Assembly (NCBI RefSeq): GCF_004353925.1
Contig: NZ_SMOK01000029.1
Coordinates: 22,038-86,037, forward strand
Direction of reading: 5' to 3'
From: Pseudomonas sp. H9
GTDB taxonomy: Bacteria > Pseudomonadota > Gammaproteobacteria > Pseudomonadales > Pseudomonadaceae
DNA length: 64,000 nt
Under the pieces are notes generated by a model. That model was not told where the DNA came from. It did no database searches and saw only the letters and a list, made by a program, of their open reading frames with translations. The position numbers were made by a program, and so were the translations under genes. Shown piece after piece: positions 61,702 to 64,000 of the stretch (the first letter of the stretch is position 1; the number at the start of each line of letters is the position of its first letter).

Positions 61702-62223
61702 TCAACGCAGGCCGCGTTGAACCTCGTCCAGGGTGCGGATGTATTTGAAGATCTTGCGGCTGGCGCTAGGCGGCTTGTTGGTTTTCAACTCATGCTGGGC
61801 CTGGCGGATCAGCGAGCGCAACTGCTGGCGGTCGGCTTCCGGATATTCCTGGACGAACTTCTCCAGGACTTCGTCGGTGCCGTCAATCAACCGGTCGCGC
61901 CAGCGTTCGAGGCTGTGGAAACGCTCGTTGTATTGGCGAGAGGAGGCATCGAGTTGTTCAAGCAGCGCATTGATGGCGTCGATGTCCTGGTCGCGCATCA
62001 GCTTGCCGATGAACGAGCGATGACGACGTTTTGCTTCGTTCGCCGTGTGCCGCTTGTGCTCTTCCAGGGCCGCGCGCAGTTCGTCGGTCAGAGGCAGTTT
62101 GGCCAGAGTATCGGGCTTGAGCGTGGTAAGGCGCTCGCCCATATCGACCAACGCCTGCATTTCGCGCTTGATCTGGGTTTTGCTTTTTTCGCCGTCAAAG
62201 GCGGTGTCGTAAGAATCAACCAT
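61702..62223 (-). CDS. yjgA: Ribosome-associated protein YjgA/DarP (DUF615)
   Basis: A 173-residue, highly charged helical protein (KSKTQIKREMQALVDMGERL, RHRSFIGKLMRDQDIDAINALLEQL, FVQEYPEADRQQLRSLIRQAQHEL). DarP promotes late 50S assembly. It is the only minus-strand gene between tldD and pmbA, a common arrangement. Confidence 0.94.
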   Translation of the reverse strand: MVDSYDTAFDGEKSKTQIKREMQALVDMGERLTTLKPDTLAKLPLTDELRAALEEHKRHTANEAKRRHRSFIGKLMRDQDIDAINALLEQLDASSRQYNERFHSLERWRDRLIDGTDEVLEKFVQEYPEADRQQLRSLIRQAQHELKTNKPPSASRKIFKYIRTLDEVQRGLR

Positions 62224-62331
62224 GGGGGCAGTCCGCTGAGAATCGCCGCCATGATAACCAGTCGGGGGCCGCTTGTCCGGCCCGGTCGTAGATTGACCCG
62301 TGCCGAACGCAGAATTTGAGTGGAGAAAACC

Positions 62332-63678
62332 ATGAGTTCAGTCCAGAGCGTAGGTCCACAGGCCCTGCCAGCATTGCAGGAGCAAGTTGAGCAGATCATT
62401 GCCGAAGCCAAGCGCCAGGGGGCCAGCGCCTGTGAAGTGGCGGTATCACTGGAGCAGGGGTTGTCGACTTCGGTGCGTCAGCGCGAAGTGGAAACCGTTG
62501 AGTTCAACCGTGACCAGGGCTTTGGCATCACCCTGTATGTCGGCCAGCGCAAAGGCTCGGCCAGCACCTCGGCCAGCGGCAGCGAGGCGATTCGCGAAAC
62601 GGTCGCGGCGGCATTGGCGATTGCCAAGCACACCTCCGAGGACGATTGCGCCGGCCTGGCCGATCCAGCCTTGATGGCCCGTGATCTGCCGGACTTCGAC
62701 CTCTACCACAATTGGGACATCACCCCGGAGCAGGCGATCGAGAAAGCGTTGGCCTGCGAAGCGGCGGCCTTTGAGACCGATGCCCGGATCAAAAATGCCG
62801 ACGGCACCACGCTCAACACCCACCAGGGGTGCCGTGTGTATGGCAACAGCAATGGCTTTATCGGCGGCTATGCCTCGACCCGCCATAGCCTGAGCTGCGT
62901 GATGATTGCCGAAGCCGATGGGCAGATGCAGCGTGACTACTGGTATGACGTCAATCGCCAGGGTGAACTACTGGCTGACCCGCGCAGCATTGGCCAGCGC
63001 GCAGCGCAGCGGGCCGCCAGCCGCTTGGGTGCGCGCCCGGTGCCGACCTGCGAAGTGCCGGTGCTGTTCTCTGCCGAACTGGCGGGTGGCCTGTTCGGCA
63101 GTTTCTTGTCGGCGATTTCTGGCGGCAACCTGTACCGCAAGTCATCGTTCCTCGATGGCGCCATGGGTCAGCGCCTGTTTCCCAGCTGGTTGACCCTGGA
63201 TGAGCGGCCACACCTGATGCGCGCCTTGGGCAGTTCGGCGTTTGACGGCGATGGCCTGGCGACCTACGCCAAACCGTTTGTCGAGAAAGGTGAGCTGGTC
63301 TCCTACGTGCTGGGTACCTATTCCGGACGTAAACTCGGCCTGCCGAGCACCGCCAACGCTGGTGGTGTGCACAACCTGTTCGTGACCCACGGCGTTGAAG
63401 ACCAGGCCGCTTTGATCCGGCGCATGGGGCGCGGACTGCTGGTCACCGAGCTGATGGGGCATGGCTTGAACATGGTGACCGGTGACTATTCTCGAGGCGC
63501 AGCAGGTTACTGGGTAGAGAATGGCGAGATTCAGTTTGCCGTTCAGGAAGTGACCATCGCCGGCAATATGAAAGACATGTTCCAGCAAATTGTGGCGATC
63601 GGTAATGATCTGGAAACCCGCAGCAACATCCACACCGGCTCGGTACTGATCGAACGCATGACCGTAGCCGGCAGCTAA
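62332..63678 (+). CDS. pmbA: Metalloprotease subunit PmbA (TldE)
   Basis: A 448-residue partner of TldD with the same fold but no HExxxH motif, as expected (the corresponding region reads ALGSSAFDGDGLAT). Conserved parts include TRHSLSCVMIAEADGQMQRDYW and NMVTGDYSRGAAGYWVENGE. ATG 62332 has GGAG upstream. It diverges from yjgA. Confidence 0.95.
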   Translation: MSSVQSVGPQALPALQEQVEQIIAEAKRQGASACEVAVSLEQGLSTSVRQREVETVEFNRDQGFGITLYVGQRKGSASTSASGSEAIRETVAAALAIAKHTSEDDCAGLADPALMARDLPDFDLYHNWDITPEQAIEKALACEAAAFETDARIKNADGTTLNTHQGCRVYGNSNGFIGGYASTRHSLSCVMIAEADGQMQRDYWYDVNRQGELLADPRSIGQRAAQRAASRLGARPVPTCEVPVLFSAELAGGLFGSFLSAISGGNLYRKSSFLDGAMGQRLFPSWLTLDERPHLMRALGSSAFDGDGLATYAKPFVEKGELVSYVLGTYSGRKLGLPSTANAGGVHNLFVTHGVEDQAALIRRMGRGLLVTELMGHGLNMVTGDYSRGAAGYWVENGEIQFAVQEVTIAGNMKDMFQQIVAIGNDLETRSNIHTGSVLIERMTVAGS

Positions 63679-63687
63679 CCTCCAACA

Positions 63688-63776
63688 CTGTGGGAGCGGC
63701 GGTGCGGCGACCCGACTTGCCCCGCGAATCGATGTAACTGACAGAATGCAATCGCGGGGCAAGCCCGCTCCTACCG
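63688..63776. repeat. REP pair after pmbA, one arm of a variant type
   Basis: The first arm (63688-63727) reads TGTGGGAGCGG, then a 17-base stretch CGGTGCGGCGACCCGAC, then TTGCCCCGCGA; the second arm (63750-63775) is the usual form. The longer arm is either an inserted or a second REP type. Confidence 0.75.
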
Positions 63777-63806
63777 AAGCCCGGCCTTGTGTCGGGCTTT
63801 TTGTTT
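63777..63806 (+). terminator. Terminator after pmbA
   Basis: AAGCCCG, nine-base loop, CGGGCTT and TTTGTTT. The group II intron begins on the next base. Confidence 0.8.
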
Positions 63807-64000
63807 GTGCGCCAGGCATGGCGCGTTGCGCGTTAGCGCAACCAGCTTGGCTGTGGTGGCCTCGCTGGTGACTTGGAGGTGAAAGTCCTCTACACACCCG
63901 GCAAGGGGAAGTGTTAGCCAGAGGCAAGGGTGTCGCGGGTGACTGCGAATCTGAAGGAAGCCCGAGGCAAAATGCTGGCCTGACGAACAGGAAGCGGATA
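63807..64000 (+). mobile_element. 5' end of a group II intron (cut by the window edge)
   Basis: GTGCGCC at 63807 matches the conserved GUGYG start of group II introns. It folds at once into hairpins GCGCC/GGCGC (63809-63824) and GTTGCG/CGCAAC (63825-63842). Further on, GGTGAAAGTCC, GGCAAGGGTGTC, GAATCTGAAGGAAGC and CTGACGAACAGGAAGCGGAT are strongly conserved domain I sequences of bacterial introns. The reverse transcriptase/maturase gene and 3' end must lie past the window. Sequence likeness is to chloroplast-like bacterial introns, while the place behind a terminator recalls class C; the class is left open. Confidence 0.85.

Overview
The window is chromosomal DNA of a Pseudomonas, most likely of the P. 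putida group. This rests on high-GC codon use, on the gene content (RoxSR, PiuABC, an OprD-type dipeptide porin inside a dpp locus, FecIRA) and on many copies of a GC-rich inverted REP element built around GCGGGGCAAGCCCGCTCC. Almost all of it is housekeeping or transport DNA. No prophage, CRISPR array, IS transposase, rRNA or tRNA gene was seen.

Layout. 1-4282: the 3' end of bamB, the GTPase der, and an overlapping aminotransferase/omega-amidase pair. 4357-10974: an iron-siderophore block (piuB, piuA, piuC and a Sel1-repeat gene). 10909-12115: a tandem triplication of the Sel1/speC gene junction, followed by intact speC. 13728-17771: fecI-fecR-fecA with a Fur-box-like site in front. 17871-21308: a four-gene betaine-type osmoprotectant ABC transporter. 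21714-22395: a HigBA-type toxin-antitoxin pair. 22502-24085: prfC, followed by a perfect 7-bp tandem repeat, and then an orphan ORF of unknown function. 24986-28774: a polyamine-type binding protein, a cupin, a PuuB-like FAD oxidase and an AraC regulator with a SnoaL-like front domain. 28870-39531: a dipeptide uptake locus with one DppBCDF permease, three DppA-like binding proteins and an OprD-family porin. 39848-42583: a SIMPL-domain protein and the RoxS/RoxR redox two-component system. 42739-46990: an AEC transporter, an AroP-like permease, a carboxymuconolactone-decarboxylase-family protein, a Ca2+/Na+ antiporter and an RlpA-like lipoprotein. 47090-50302: gatCAB on the minus strand, divergent from mreBCD-maf-rng-yhdP-nit-tldD and, beyond a reversed yjgA, pmbA (50504-63678). 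63807-64000: the 5' end of a group II intron, cut by the window edge.

How the genes work together. The piu and fec blocks import ferric chelates through TonB receptors; piuB probably supplies electrons to release the iron, and both blocks carry Fur-box-like sites. The dpp locus joins an outer-membrane porin to several periplasmic binding proteins and one inner-membrane permease. The mre-maf-rng-yhdP-nit-tldD-yjgA-pmbA set is a conserved gammaproteobacterial neighbourhood for cell shape, envelope and metabolite repair.

Most unusual items: the diverged tandem triplication at 10909-12115; the group II intron start placed directly after a terminator; two genes (mreC and the antiporter) whose best Shine-Dalgarno-supported start is ATT, mreC also overlapping a short leader ORF; and the 8-copy heptamer that abuts the prfC stop codon. 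I found no convincing wholly new multi-gene system.
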